This document shows, in pieces, positions 17,157-26,398 of a stretch of 64,000 nt of DNA (positions are counted from its first letter, which is position 1; the number at the start of each line of letters is the position of its first letter). Under the pieces are notes generated by a model, which saw only the letters and a list, made by a program, of their open reading frames with translations, did no database searches and had not been told where the DNA came from. The DNA comes from Microbulbifer aggregans (GTDB taxonomy: Bacteria; Pseudomonadota; Gammaproteobacteria; Pseudomonadales; Cellvibrionaceae): positions 1,364,001 through 1,428,000 of the forward strand of contig NZ_CP014143.1 in assembly GCF_001750105.1 (NCBI RefSeq), given 5' to 3'. Both the position numbers and the translations under genes were made by a program.

Positions 17157-17201
17157 GCAGCCCGCGTTGCTTAGACGAGTTATTAGAGAAGCTATCTAGT
17201 C

Positions 17202-18035
17202 GTGCGTGCCCTGGCAGAATTCATCATGCGCGGGCGCGTACGCGCGGTGCTCATCACGATGGTGGGTATCCCGCTGATCAGCCCAGCTGCGCTGGCGCTG
17301 GTTGGCCTGCGCCGCGGCAGCAGCGATGGCCTGATGGTACTGGCCTGGGCTCTGCTGCCGGTGGTTGCTGCCGGCATGAGCGGATATATGTCGCCGCTGA
17401 TGACCGGACTGGCGGTCAGCCATCTTGCCGCAGTGTTCTGCGGGGCGATGGCGCTGAGAAACAGCCGCTCATGGACACGGGCACTGGTCGTCACCACTGC
17501 GGTGGCCGCTGTCGGCATTCTGCTCACCGCACACTTTAGTGGCGGGCTACTGCAGAGCCTGTTGGTGGCCGCGGAGGAGTCCGGAGGCGCTCAGGCGGAG
17601 CAGCTGCAGCAGGTGTTTGCCAGTGAGCCAATGGCCACGGGTTACCTGAGCTGGGTGTCAGCAATTACTGCGACTCTGGCACTGGTAGTCGGCCGCTGGT
17701 GGCAGGCGATGCTGTACAACCCCGGTGGTTTCCGCGAGGAGTTCCACCAGCTGCGCATGCCACTGCCGCTTGCCGCGGCAGGGATGCTGGTGTGGGTGTA
17801 CTGCCTGCTGACCCAGGACTACGCTTTCTGGGGCGCGGTGATCGCCTTCCCCATGGTGGTGGCGGGCATCGCCCTGATCCACTGGATGGTGGCGAGTCGG
17901 GGCTGGGGCAGAGGCCCGCTGGTGGCCTTATACATCGCCCTGGTGATCGCGGCCCTGCCGCTGGCCGGCTTCCTTTGTGGCCTGGCGTTGATAGATAGCT
18001 GGATAGATATTCGCGGACGCGCTGCCAACAAGTAG
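17202..18035 (+). CDS. Predicted integral membrane protein of the S6-L9 operon (DUF2232/YybS-like)
   Basis: 277 aa, GTG start, with seven or eight hydrophobic segments (for example about 18-40, 45-65, 68-85, 92-112, 142-160, 185-203, 208-228, 240-265). A membrane protein at exactly this place, between rpsR and rplI, is found in Pseudomonas and relatives; family function is unknown, with a transporter-like role proposed for YybS-type proteins. No catalytic motif visible. Assignment to DUF2232 is by position and topology, not by a strong motif. Confidence 0.65.
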   Translation: MRALAEFIMRGRVRAVLITMVGIPLISPAALALVGLRRGSSDGLMVLAWALLPVVAAGMSGYMSPLMTGLAVSHLAAVFCGAMALRNSRSWTRALVVTTAVAAVGILLTAHFSGGLLQSLLVAAEESGGAQAEQLQQVFASEPMATGYLSWVSAITATLALVVGRWWQAMLYNPGGFREEFHQLRMPLPLAAAGMLVWVYCLLTQDYAFWGAVIAFPMVVAGIALIHWMVASRGWGRGPLVALYIALVIAALPLAGFLCGLALIDSWIDIRGRAANK

Positions 18036-18072
18036 CTGCGGACCGCATACAACTTAAATTGAGGACACCGAG

Positions 18073-18519
18073 ATGGAAGTCATTCTGCTCGACAAAGTAG
18101 GTAAACTGGGCAACGTGGGCGACCGCGTTGAGGTGAAAGCCGGTTTTGGCCGCAACTTCCTGCTGCCGACTGGCAAGGCCATCGCAGCGACCGCAGCCAA
18201 CGTCGCCGAGTTCGAAGCCAAGCGCGCTGAACTGGAAGCCGCTGCTGCCGCCAAGGTAAGTGCTGCCGAGAGCCGTGCTGAGAAGCTGGCCGACGTAGTT
18301 GTTACCATCGCCGCCAATGCCGGTGATGAGGGCAAGCTGTTCGGTTCTATCGGCGCCCGCGACATCGCCGAAGCGATCTCCGCTTCCGGTGTTGAAGTGG
18401 CCAAGGCTGAAGTCAACCTGCCGGAGGGCACCCTGCGCGAGACTGGCGAGTACGACATCGACCTGCAGCTGCACGCCGACGTCGTCGCTACCGTTAAGGT
18501 AGTTGTCGAAGCCGAATAA
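18073..18519 (+). CDS. rplI: 50S ribosomal protein L9
   Basis: 148 aa, full length. The N-terminal rRNA-binding domain [21 protein letters not shown] and [13 protein letters not shown], the long connecting helix (Ala/Glu/Lys-rich, about 45-75) and the C-terminal domain [15 protein letters not shown] are all present. It binds domain V of 23S rRNA and limits frameshifting. Confidence 0.98.
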   Translation: MEVILLDKVGKLGNVGDRVEVKAGFGRNFLLPTGKAIAATAANVAEFEAKRAELEAAAAAKVSAAESRAEKLADVVVTIAANAGDEGKLFGSIGARDIAEAISASGVEVAKAEVNLPEGTLRETGEYDIDLQLHADVVATVKVVVEAE

Positions 18520-18601
18520 GCGTCTACCGGCAGGCTTGACGCCGTTGCGGGTCGGATAACCTCGGCCTGAAGGGCGCCAATTTCCCGCCAGTCGCGCTAC
18601 A

Positions 18602-18645
18602 ATCGGGCGCTGGATTCCCTGCGGATCCAGCGCCCGATCTGTTTT
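18602..18645 (+). terminator. Long perfect hairpin between rplI and dnaB, probable operon terminator or attenuator
   Basis: 14-bp perfect inverted repeat ATCGGGCGCTGGAT/ATCCAGCGCCCGAT (18602-18615 and 18625-18638) with a 9-nt loop, followed by CTGTTTT. It ends only about 17-24 nt before the dnaB start. A TACAAT box at 18598-18603 overlaps its left arm. Confidence 0.6.
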
Positions 18646-18661
18646 GGTAGCCGGAACAACG

Positions 18662-20104
18662 ATGAACGACGAGTACGCCGTAGCAGAAGAAGACCTGCAA
18701 GCCGACGACACCTCGCCACTGCCGCACTCGGTAGAGGCGGAGCAGTCTGTCCTCGGTGGCCTGATGCTGGATTCCAGCCGCATCGATAGTGTGGCCGAGC
18801 AGCTCAGCGAACAGGACTTTTTCGTCGCCAGCCACCGCACGATCTTCACGGTCATGACACAGCTGGCGGATGGTGAGCAGCCGCTGGATATCGTCACCCT
18901 GGCCGAAGCACTGGCCAGCCGGGACCTGCTTGCCGAAGTGGGCGGCCCCGCGTACCTGGCCGAACTGGCCGAAAACACCCCCTCCGCGGCGAATATCGTC
19001 GCCTACGCGAAGATCGTGCGCGAGCGCTCCATGCTGCGTCAGCTGATTGCTGCCGCCGGTGAGATCAGTCGCACCAGTTTCAATCCCGGAGGTCTGGCGT
19101 CCACCGATCTGCTGCAGATGGCCGAGCGCCGGGTGGCAGAGATTGCCGAAGGTCGGGCCAAAGAGGGCGGCTTTGTCGGCGTCGATGCGCTGCTCAAGAA
19201 GACCGTCGAGCGTATCGACGAGTTGTTCAAGACCGAGGGCGATATCACCGGCCTCGGCACCGGCCTGACGGAGCTGGACCAGCGCACCTCAGGCTGGCAG
19301 CCGGGTGAGCTGATTATCCTCGCCGCCCGTCCATCCATGGGCAAGACCGCCCTGGCGCTGAACTTTATCGAAACTGCCATGCTGACCCAGGACAATCCCA
19401 CCCTGGTGTTCAGCATGGAGATGCCGTCCGACGCGCTGGTCATGCGGATGCTTTCCTCCATCGGACGTATCGACCAGGGGCGTATCCGCAATGGCAAGTT
19501 GCAGGAAGACGACTGGCCGAAGCTCTCCAGTGCCGTGCAGAAGATGAAGGGCCGGGCGCTCTATATCGACGATACGCCGGCCCTGTCCCCGAGCGAGGTG
19601 CGCGCCCGCACCAAGCGCACGGTGCGCGACCACACCAACAAGCTGATGCGGGACAACCCGAAGCTGAGCCGCGAAGAGGCCGAGGCCAAGAGCATGCCGG
19701 CGCTGATCATGCTCGACTACCTGCAGCTGATGCAGGTAAAAGGGGCGACCGAAGGGCGTACCCAGGAGATTTCCGAGATTTCCCGCTCCCTGAAGGGGTT
19801 GGCCAAGGAGTACAACTGTCCGGTCATCGCCCTGTCGCAGCTAAACCGGGGTGTGGAGCAGCGCCCCAACAAGCGCCCGATGAACTCGGACCTGCGGGAA
19901 TCTGGTGCCATCGAGCAGGATGCGGACGTGATCCTGTTCATCTACCGGGATGAGTACTACAACGAGGACAGCCCGGACAAGGGCATGGCGGAGTTGATCA
20001 TCGGCAAGCAGCGTAACGGCGAAATTGGTACCTGCCGAGCGGCATTCGTAGGCAAGTACACGCGCTTCGATAACCTGGCCCCGGAGTTTTATCAGGGCGA
20101 CTGA
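18662..20104 (+). CDS. dnaB: Replicative DNA helicase DnaB
   Basis: 480-aa hexameric 5'-3' helicase at the replication fork. N-terminal DnaG-binding domain (LPHSVEAEQSVLGGLML at about 20-36), linker, and RecA-like motor with Walker A GKT at 227-229 (ARPSMGKTALALN), Walker B LIMLDYLQLM and the arginine-finger region EQDADVILFIYRDEYY. No intein or insertion: length is normal. ATG 18662 is preferred; the open frame extends six residues upstream without a better ribosome-binding site. Confidence 0.97.
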   Translation: MNDEYAVAEEDLQADDTSPLPHSVEAEQSVLGGLMLDSSRIDSVAEQLSEQDFFVASHRTIFTVMTQLADGEQPLDIVTLAEALASRDLLAEVGGPAYLAELAENTPSAANIVAYAKIVRERSMLRQLIAAAGEISRTSFNPGGLASTDLLQMAERRVAEIAEGRAKEGGFVGVDALLKKTVERIDELFKTEGDITGLGTGLTELDQRTSGWQPGELIILAARPSMGKTALALNFIETAMLTQDNPTLVFSMEMPSDALVMRMLSSIGRIDQGRIRNGKLQEDDWPKLSSAVQKMKGRALYIDDTPALSPSEVRARTKRTVRDHTNKLMRDNPKLSREEAEAKSMPALIMLDYLQLMQVKGATEGRTQEISEISRSLKGLAKEYNCPVIALSQLNRGVEQRPNKRPMNSDLRESGAIEQDADVILFIYRDEYYNEDSPDKGMAELIIGKQRNGEIGTCRAAFVGKYTRFDNLAPEFYQGD

Positions 20105-20132
20105 TCAGCTGGCACGAGTCAGCATCCCGATC

Positions 20133-20164
20133 AAAAAGGGCGAACCGATTGGTTCGCCCTTTTT
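20133..20164. terminator. Intrinsic terminator after dnaB, usable in both directions
   Basis: 14-bp perfect stem AAAAAGGGCGAACC/GGTTCGCCCTTTTT with GATT loop, between convergent dnaB and the DUF6515 gene. Confidence 0.9.
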
Positions 20165-20213
20165 CGTTGGTCGTATGCTGCGGCACCCACAATGGTGCAA
20201 TGCGGGATGATCC

Positions 20214-20855
20214 CTAGATCTGTACCACGACGTAGACTTCCCGCCCATCCCGCTGGGTGGGCATGAAATAGTCTCCACCGAAGCGATAGTACTGCACGCC
20301 GTTGATCACTTCGGCGGTATAACCGGGTGGCAGCGTCTCGATCACCTGGCCCGGACTGTAAGCACCGGCTCCCGGGGAGGCTACTGCGGCGGCAGGTACG
20401 GCGACGGCTCCGGCAGGGGGCGGCACCACGACATAGGACCGGCGGGCCGGGTGCCACTGGTAATAGGCATCCGCGTACTGGTAGTAGATCACGCCGCCGA
20501 TATTGACCTGAACTGCGCTCGCGGGCAGGGAGACGACCGCTGCGCCCAGCGGGGCTGAAACGACGACGTAGCCAGCGTGGCCTGGGCGGTAGTAGTGACC
20601 GCCATGAAAGTAATAGGGGCGCCCACCCACTGCCAAGCTCAGGAAGCCGTTGGGCAGTACCGGCACGGTCAGGCCAACGGAGATGCGTGGACCGTGGCTG
20701 CGGTAGCCGTGACGGTGGTGGTGCTTCCAGTGCTTGTGGTGGCCGTAGCCGTGCCGCTCGATGGCGGCGGTCCGGGCGTCGGCCGGCGGCGCAAAAGCGA
20801 AGGCGCCGAGGGCCACGAGCCCGGCGGCACCGATCAGGAATTTCAGCGTCTTCAC
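20214..20855 (-). CDS. DUF6515-like secreted histidine-rich protein, copy A
   Basis: 213-aa precursor with a signal peptide (cleavage after ADA, about residue 26). Next comes a His/Lys/Tyr-rich stretch (about 34-52: HGYGHHKHWKHHHRHG), then two copies of a short Tyr/Val-rich repeat unit with a GG-x-YY core: GGHYYRPG / GAAVVSLPASAVQVNIGG and GVQYYRFGG. The second gene of this kind lies at 26705. The pattern (VVxxPxGAxVxSLPxxAVxVxxGGxxYY) is the one found in DUF6515 proteins; function unknown. The His cluster could bind metal. It lies 99 bp downstream of speB with its own ribosome-binding site, so it may be the last gene of the polyamine operon or a separate unit. Confidence 0.75.
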   Translation of the reverse strand: MKTLKFLIGAAGLVALGAFAFAPPADARTAAIERHGYGHHKHWKHHHRHGYRSHGPRISVGLTVPVLPNGFLSLAVGGRPYYFHGGHYYRPGHAGYVVVSAPLGAAVVSLPASAVQVNIGGVIYYQYADAYYQWHPARRSYVVVPPPAGAVAVPAAAVASPGAGAYSPGQVIETLPPGYTAEVINGVQYYRFGGDYFMPTQRDGREVYVVVQI

Positions 20856-20953
20856 ATCTTCTCCAGCGAGGCGATTGCCTGTATTGGTTAAATTTTAACC
20901 CGTCAGGGGTCGGGCGCGCCACGCCCTCCGGTAAAGAAGTGTGAACCGCCCGT

Positions 20954-21841
20954 CTAACCCTGTTTGACCGCCCGGTTGCGTTGAATGATCCCCATCAGCT
21001 TGTAAAGGAGCTGCGCAGCCGCGAAATCATAGGCGTGGAAGCCTTCTATCGGCGCAAACTCCAGCAGGTCGACACCGATAATCTGACGCTGCCGGGCCAC
21101 GGATTCGAACAGATTGAGGGTCTGGTACCAGCCCAGCCCCCCGGGTACCGGGGTACCTGTGGAAGGGAAGACCGAGGGGTCGATACCGTCCACATCCAGG
21201 GTAAAGAACACTTTGCTGGGGAAGTCCTCCGGCAGTTCGATGCTCTGTACGTTGTTGGGTACCAGCTCGTGGGCGTCCAGGTGCCGCACGCCGTATTGCT
21301 TGCGGGCCTGCATCTCCTCTTCGCAGTAGGCACGAATGCCCAGCTGATACAGGGGCACGCCGGCCTCAACTACCAGCCGCATCACGCTGGCATGACTGTG
21401 TTTTTCACCTTCGTAGCGGTCGCGCAGATCGGCATGGGCATCGATCTGCACCACGCCGAAGTCTTGGATGCCGGCATCCAGGTAGCCCTTGATCACGCCC
21501 CAGGTCACAGAGTGTTCACCGCCGATGCCCACAGGCATCTTGCCCGCCTCGAGGATCTCGCGGGTGGCGTTGGCGATATTCTCCATCACCTGCTCGGGCG
21601 GTCCTGATACATTCACCGGTGAGCGGGTATAGATGCCCAGTTCGCTGGGGGAGGAGAAGTTGTCGAACGTCTCCAGCTGCCAGGAGGCTTCCAGAATTGC
21701 CGCGGGGCCCTTGCCAGTGCCGCCGCCATAGGAGACGGTCTCTTCATACGGGATCGGCAGCACGTGGAAAAATGCATCCTCGGGCTTGGGCTGCTCGATT
21801 TCGGAGCCCAGGAAAATCGGGTAATCGTTTTCTGAAAGCAT
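20954..21841 (-). CDS. speB: Agmatinase
   Basis: 295-aa manganese-dependent ureohydrolase converting agmatine to putrescine and urea. Metal ligands are visible in GGEHSVTWG, DAHADLRD and DVDGIDPSVFPSTGTPVPGG. Normal length. It is the last of four minus-strand genes beginning with speA, separated by 49 bp from nspC. With SpeA it forms the arginine-to-putrescine route. Confidence 0.95.
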   Translation of the reverse strand: MLSENDYPIFLGSEIEQPKPEDAFFHVLPIPYEETVSYGGGTGKGPAAILEASWQLETFDNFSSPSELGIYTRSPVNVSGPPEQVMENIANATREILEAGKMPVGIGGEHSVTWGVIKGYLDAGIQDFGVVQIDAHADLRDRYEGEKHSHASVMRLVVEAGVPLYQLGIRAYCEEEMQARKQYGVRHLDAHELVPNNVQSIELPEDFPSKVFFTLDVDGIDPSVFPSTGTPVPGGLGWYQTLNLFESVARQRQIIGVDLLEFAPIEGFHAYDFAAAQLLYKLMGIIQRNRAVKQG

Positions 21842-21890
21842 GAATTAGACCTTGTAGGGTGGGGCTATCCCAATCTCGCCGACGAAAACG

Positions 21891-23147
21891 TCAGGCGCAT
21901 CCGACATCTTCACCGCCAACCGTGCTGCCCGACGCCACAAGCTTTGGGTTTGTGCCCGAGAGGCGGCCTTTGAAGTCCTCGTAGCCGAACTCTTTGACAA
22001 TTTTCAGCTCGTCGGTGGCAGAGTTCCACAGGGCGATGGCTGGCAGTGGAATTCCATTGAATGTATTGGTCTTGACCATGGTGTAGTAGGCCATCTCCTC
22101 GAACACCAAGCGGTCACCCACTTTCAGCGGGTCGCTGAAACTGTAATCGCCGATACTGTCTCCGGCGAGGCAACTCTGGCCGCCGAGGCGGTAGTCATGT
22201 GGCAGTTCACCGGGTCGGGCGGCGCCGGTGATTTCCGGTCGGTACGGCATCTCCAGCACATCGGGCATATGGCAGGTGGCCGAGACATCGATAATGGCCT
22301 GATTCTGTCCATTCCAGGCGATATCGATCACCTCGCTGACGAGAATGCCGGCAAACAGAGCTACCGCTTCGCCCGGCTCGAGATACACCTGTACCTTGTG
22401 GCGCGCGGAGAAGGCACGTACCGCATCCACAAGCTCATCGACCTGATAATCGCAGCGGGTGATGTGGTGGCCGCCGCCGAAATTGATCCACTCCATCTGC
22501 GGCAGCAGGTGGCCGAACTTTTCTTCCACGGCAGCGATGGTGCGCTCCAGCGGTTTGAAATCCTGTTCACACAGGGTGTGGAAATGCAGGCCGCTGATGC
22601 CATCCAGGTCCTCACCATCGAACAGTGAACGCACGATGCCGAGACGCGAGCAGGGCGCGCAGGGGTCATAGAGCTCTGTGTGCCCCTCAGAGTGCTCCGG
22701 GTTGATTCGCAAACCGAACCGCAGCTCGGGACGTTGTTGCCGGGCTTCGAGACAGAGATCCCTGTAACGCTTCCACTGGGAGAACGAATTGAAAATAACA
22801 TGGTGGGCAAACTGCAGTATTTCCCGCAATTCGTCTTCTTTGTAGCCGGCACTGAATACGTGCACTTCCTTGTTCAGGTCCCGGCCGCCGTACTCCTCAA
22901 AGCCGAGCTTCGCCTCATGTAACCCGCTGGCACAGGTGCCGGATAGATATTCGGCCACGATAGGGCCTGTGCTCCACATGGAAAACGCTTTCAGAGCGGC
23001 CAGTACCTTGGCGCCGCTGCGCTTTTGGACGTCGGCGAGGACGGCGAGGTTGTCCCGGAGCGCCCGTTCGTCGACGACGAAACAGGGAGACGGTACACGG
23101 CTCGGGTCAAAATTACCGAAATAATCCAGTCGGGGCGTCAGGTCCAT
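21891..23147 (-). CDS. nspC: Carboxynorspermidine/carboxyspermidine decarboxylase
   Basis: 418-aa PLP enzyme of the alanine-racemase-fold decarboxylase family. The PLP-binding lysine is Lys53 in LAALKAFSMW; HTLCEQDF, EWINFGGGHHITR, EPGEAVALF and a CHMPDVLEMPY segment carrying the substrate-binding cysteine and acidic residue are characteristic of CANSDC. It decarboxylates carboxyspermidine to spermidine (or carboxynorspermidine to norspermidine). Its partner dehydrogenase lies 59 bp upstream. Because the operon makes putrescine and lacks genes for diaminopropane, spermidine is the likely product here. Confidence 0.93.
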   Translation of the reverse strand: MDLTPRLDYFGNFDPSRVPSPCFVVDERALRDNLAVLADVQKRSGAKVLAALKAFSMWSTGPIVAEYLSGTCASGLHEAKLGFEEYGGRDLNKEVHVFSAGYKEDELREILQFAHHVIFNSFSQWKRYRDLCLEARQQRPELRFGLRINPEHSEGHTELYDPCAPCSRLGIVRSLFDGEDLDGISGLHFHTLCEQDFKPLERTIAAVEEKFGHLLPQMEWINFGGGHHITRCDYQVDELVDAVRAFSARHKVQVYLEPGEAVALFAGILVSEVIDIAWNGQNQAIIDVSATCHMPDVLEMPYRPEITGAARPGELPHDYRLGGQSCLAGDSIGDYSFSDPLKVGDRLVFEEMAYYTMVKTNTFNGIPLPAIALWNSATDELKIVKEFGYEDFKGRLSGTNPKLVASGSTVGGEDVGCA

Positions 23148-23206
23148 AGTGAGTTCCGTCTTGGTGACAGGGGCCCGGGAGAGCCCCTACGGCAGGTGGC
23201 GAGTTA

Positions 23207-24400
23207 TTATTGGAAGGGTTCGTCCAGCCAGGCCTCTTGCCACGGCAGGCCGTAGCGATTCAGGTCGGCCATAAAGGGATCCGGATCCAGCTGCTCCAGA
23301 TTCCATACGCCCGGCTTCATCCACTTGCCCTCCATCATCATCTTGGCACCAATCATCGCCGGCACACCGGTGGTATAGGAGATGGCCTGGGATTTGACCT
23401 CCTTGTAACACTCCTGATGATCACAGATGTTATAGACGTAGTAGATCTTGTCTTTACCATCCTTGATGCCGCGAATGATATTGCCGATACAGGTCTTGCC
23501 CTTGGTCAGCGGGCCCAGGCTCGCCGGGTCGGGCAGCAGCGTCTTGAGGAACTGGATGGGTACAATTTCCTGCCCCTGAAATTCGACCGGCTCGATGCCG
23601 GTCATGCCGACATTCTGGAGCACCTCCAGATGCTTGAGGTAGTTGGCGGAAAAAGTCATCCAGAAGCGGGCGCGTTCCAGTTCTGGAAAATGCTTGGACA
23701 GCGACTCGAGCTCCTCGTGGTAAAGGAGGTAGATATCTTTCTCGCCGATGCCTTCAGGGAAATCGAAGACCCGCTTGTACTCCAGCGGCTTGGTAGTAAC
23801 CCATTCGCCATCTTCCCAATAGCGGCCATTGGCGGTGATTTCGCGGATATTGATCTCGGGGTTGAAGTTGGTGGCAAACGGCAGTCCGTGGTCACCAGCA
23901 TTACAGTCGAGAATATCGAGGGTCTTCATACGATCAAAATGGTGTTTGTTCGCATGGGCGGTAAAAACGCTGGTTACGCCCGGATCAAAACCACTGCCGA
24001 GCAGCGCCATCAGGCCGGCCTTCTCGAATTTCTCCTGGTAGGCCCATTGCCATTTGTATTCGAACTTGGCTTCTTCGGGCGGTTCGTAGTTGGCAGTATC
24101 CAGGTAGTGAACCCCGGTCTCCAGGCAGGCATCCATGATGTGCAGATCCTGGTAAGGCAGGGCCACGTTGATCACCATGTCCGGCTTCACTTTCTCGATC
24201 AGCTTGACGAGTTCCGGCACATTGTCGGCGTCCACCTCGGCAGTATCGATCATGCGCGGCAACATCTCGGCGATCTTGTCACACTTGCTCTTGGTGCGGC
24301 TCGCCAGAGTGATATGTTCAAAAACGTCCTCTACCTGAGCGCACTTGTGCGCAACCACCTGGCCGACGCCGCCGGCGCCAATAATCAGTACTCTGGCCAT
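23207..24400 (-). CDS. Carboxynorspermidine/carboxyspermidine dehydrogenase (saccharopine dehydrogenase family)
   Basis: 397-aa NADPH-dependent reductase that condenses aspartate beta-semialdehyde with putrescine (or diaminopropane) to the carboxy-triamine. N-terminal Rossmann signature GAGGVG at 8-13; YLDTANYEPPEE and LLGSGFDPGVTSVFTAHA match carboxynorspermidine synthase rather than true lysine-pathway saccharopine dehydrogenase. It lies between speA (75 bp) and nspC (59 bp), which settles the assignment. A 408-codon antisense open frame covers it entirely but is a codon-bias shadow. Confidence 0.93.
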   Translation of the reverse strand: MARVLIIGAGGVGQVVAHKCAQVEDVFEHITLASRTKSKCDKIAEMLPRMIDTAEVDADNVPELVKLIEKVKPDMVINVALPYQDLHIMDACLETGVHYLDTANYEPPEEAKFEYKWQWAYQEKFEKAGLMALLGSGFDPGVTSVFTAHANKHHFDRMKTLDILDCNAGDHGLPFATNFNPEINIREITANGRYWEDGEWVTTKPLEYKRVFDFPEGIGEKDIYLLYHEELESLSKHFPELERARFWMTFSANYLKHLEVLQNVGMTGIEPVEFQGQEIVPIQFLKTLLPDPASLGPLTKGKTCIGNIIRGIKDGKDKIYYVYNICDHQECYKEVKSQAISYTTGVPAMIGAKMMMEGKWMKPGVWNLEQLDPDPFMADLNRYGLPWQEAWLDEPFQ

Positions 24401-24475
24401 GAAAATCCTCCACTAATTTTCGCAGTCGCCTTCTGACTGAAACTCCGGGGCAGTTAGTTGCTGCCCCAGTCTGCT

Positions 24476-26398
24476 CTATTTCTCAAAATAGGTGTAACCG
24501 CTCATGCTGGCGGTGTAGGTGTGTAAAATCTGCTTGCGTTGCTGCGCAGTAATTTTTCCGTCTTTTACCGCCTTCTCGGCCAGCTTGCGGAACCGCTCGA
24601 ACATATCCTGCGGGCGGTATTCCACATAGCTGAGGACGTCAGCAATGCTGTCGCCGTGAATTTCCCTGCTGTAGTCAAAACTGCCGTCCTCGTGAATCCG
24701 TACACTGACCACGTTGGTGTCACCAAACAGGTTGTGCAGGTCACCCAGTGTTTCCTGATAAGCGCCAATCAGGAATGAACCGAGGATGTAATCCTCGCCT
24801 TCTTTGAGCTCATGCAAGGGCAGTGTGCGCTGTTCCTCCTGTCGCCCGATAAAACGGTCAATCTTGCCATCACAGTCACAGGTGATGTCGGCAATGATGG
24901 CCGAGCGGGTCGGCGCCTCGTGATGCCGGTGTATCGGCACCAGCGGGAACAGCTGGTCGATGGCCCAGATATCCGGCAGAGACTGGAACAGACTGAAGTT
25001 CCCATAATAGATATCGGAGAGGGCTACCGGCAGTGACTGCAGGTCGACAGGGACTTCCTCCGCTTCGTCCAGCAGCACGCGGATTTTCTGCGCGCCGTGC
25101 AGGAACAGGTTTTCGGCATTGGCGCGCTCACGCAGGCTTACCTGGCCATGCAGGTAAAGGGAGCGGATTTCATCCCGGTAGTAGAGGGCATCGTTATAGC
25201 TCTCCTGCAGGTTGCTGCTGTTTACACTGTCGACCGCTTCCTTCAGGTTGCGCAGCATCGGGTGGTCATCTTCGCCGATCTTGTTGGTGTCGATGGCAAC
25301 CGGCTCGTAACGGGTGGTGTCGAGGATGTCGAACAGCAGCACCGAAGAGTAGGCCACGGTGGCGCGACCGGATTCGGTGATGATGACCGGGTGCTCCACG
25401 CCCTCGCTATCCAGGGTGCCCATGATTGCCTCGACCACATCAACGCAATATTCGTCCAGCGAATAGTTGCGGCTGTGTGTGTCATTGGTCTTCGAGCCGT
25501 CGTAATCAACCGCCAGGCCTCCGCCGAGATCGAGATAGCCCATGGCGGCGCCTTCCTCGACCAGGTCGGCATAGTAACGACACGCTTCGAGCACACCGGT
25601 ACGGATATCGCGAATATTCGGTACCTGGGAGCCGAGGTGGTAGTGCAACAGTTTCAGGCAGTCGAGCATGTCGTGGCGGCGAAGCTCGTCCACCATCGCG
25701 ATCAGGTCATTACTGCCGAGACCGAAGATGCTGCGGTCACCGCTGGTGGCATTCCAGTAACCGCCGACTTTCGAGGCCAGCTTTATACGCACGCCAATGT
25801 TCGGCCGCACCTGCTCTCGTTCGGCACAGCTGATAATGGTGGCGACCTCTGATGGGGTCTCCACAACGAAAAATACCTGTACCCCCAGCCGCATGGCCTG
25901 CAGGCCGAGGTTGATGAATTCCTCGTCTTTGTAGCCATTGCAGACGATCAGGGAGTCGGTGCTCTCGAGGGTGGAGAGGGCGGTAATCAGTTCCGCCTTG
26001 CTGCCGGCCTCCAGGCCGTGATTGAACGGCTTGCCGGCCTTGGCTATTTCCTCGATGACCTGGCACTGCTGATTAACCTTGATAGGGAAAACACCGCGGA
26101 ATACATTGCGGTAGCCGCACTGATCGATTGCTTTGGCAAAGGACTGGTTGAGCAACGCGACCTGCGCATCGAGCAGATTCTCGATGCGTAGCAACAAGGG
26201 CATACCGAGGCCGCGCTCCACCGCGCCACTGGCAATATCCATCAGCGATACGGTGTTGGTGGCGCCGGTGCTGTTTGTCACCTTGACGCTGATTTCGCCG
26301 CTTTCATTCAGATCAAAATAACCGGCGCCCCAGTTACGGATGCCATAAAGCTCCGCCGAGTCCTCGCAGGTCCAGTCTTTTACTTGTTGCTTTTTCAT
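24476..26398 (-). CDS. speA: Biosynthetic arginine decarboxylase
   Basis: 640-aa PLP- and magnesium-dependent decarboxylase, arginine to agmatine plus CO2. The PLP lysine is Lys107 in FPIKVNQQ; HYHLGSQVPN, DLGGGLAVDYDGS and ESGRATVAYSSVL are active-site blocks of the SpeA family. Full length (E. coli 658 aa). First gene of speA-dehydrogenase-nspC-speB. A 306-bp AT-rich leader upstream has several repeated motifs and probably holds the operon promoter. Confidence 0.96.
   Translation of the reverse strand: MKKQQVKDWTCEDSAELYGIRNWGAGYFDLNESGEISVKVTNSTGATNTVSLMDIASGAVERGLGMPLLLRIENLLDAQVALLNQSFAKAIDQCGYRNVFRGVFPIKVNQQCQVIEEIAKAGKPFNHGLEAGSKAELITALSTLESTDSLIVCNGYKDEEFINLGLQAMRLGVQVFFVVETPSEVATIISCAEREQVRPNIGVRIKLASKVGGYWNATSGDRSIFGLGSNDLIAMVDELRRHDMLDCLKLLHYHLGSQVPNIRDIRTGVLEACRYYADLVEEGAAMGYLDLGGGLAVDYDGSKTNDTHSRNYSLDEYCVDVVEAIMGTLDSEGVEHPVIITESGRATVAYSSVLLFDILDTTRYEPVAIDTNKIGEDDHPMLRNLKEAVDSVNSSNLQESYNDALYYRDEIRSLYLHGQVSLRERANAENLFLHGAQKIRVLLDEAEEVPVDLQSLPVALSDIYYGNFSLFQSLPDIWAIDQLFPLVPIHRHHEAPTRSAIIADITCDCDGKIDRFIGRQEEQRTLPLHELKEGEDYILGSFLIGAYQETLGDLHNLFGDTNVVSVRIHEDGSFDYSREIHGDSIADVLSYVEYRPQDMFERFRKLAEKAVKDGKITAQQRKQILHTYTASMSGYTYFEK

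Noticed and set aside
17665..18978. 437-codon antisense open frame across the membrane gene, rplI and the 5' end of dnaB
   Set aside because: It spans three real genes and the terminator region and has low-complexity Ser/Ala composition.
20131..20922. 263-codon minus-strand frame covering the DUF6515 copy A
   Set aside because: It is an Arg/Pro-rich shifted frame; the frame from 20855 has a signal peptide and the paralogous repeat unit.
23210..24436. 408-codon antisense open frame across the carboxyspermidine dehydrogenase
   Set aside because: Shadow of GC-rich codon usage in a conserved gene; no ribosome-binding site and no family features.
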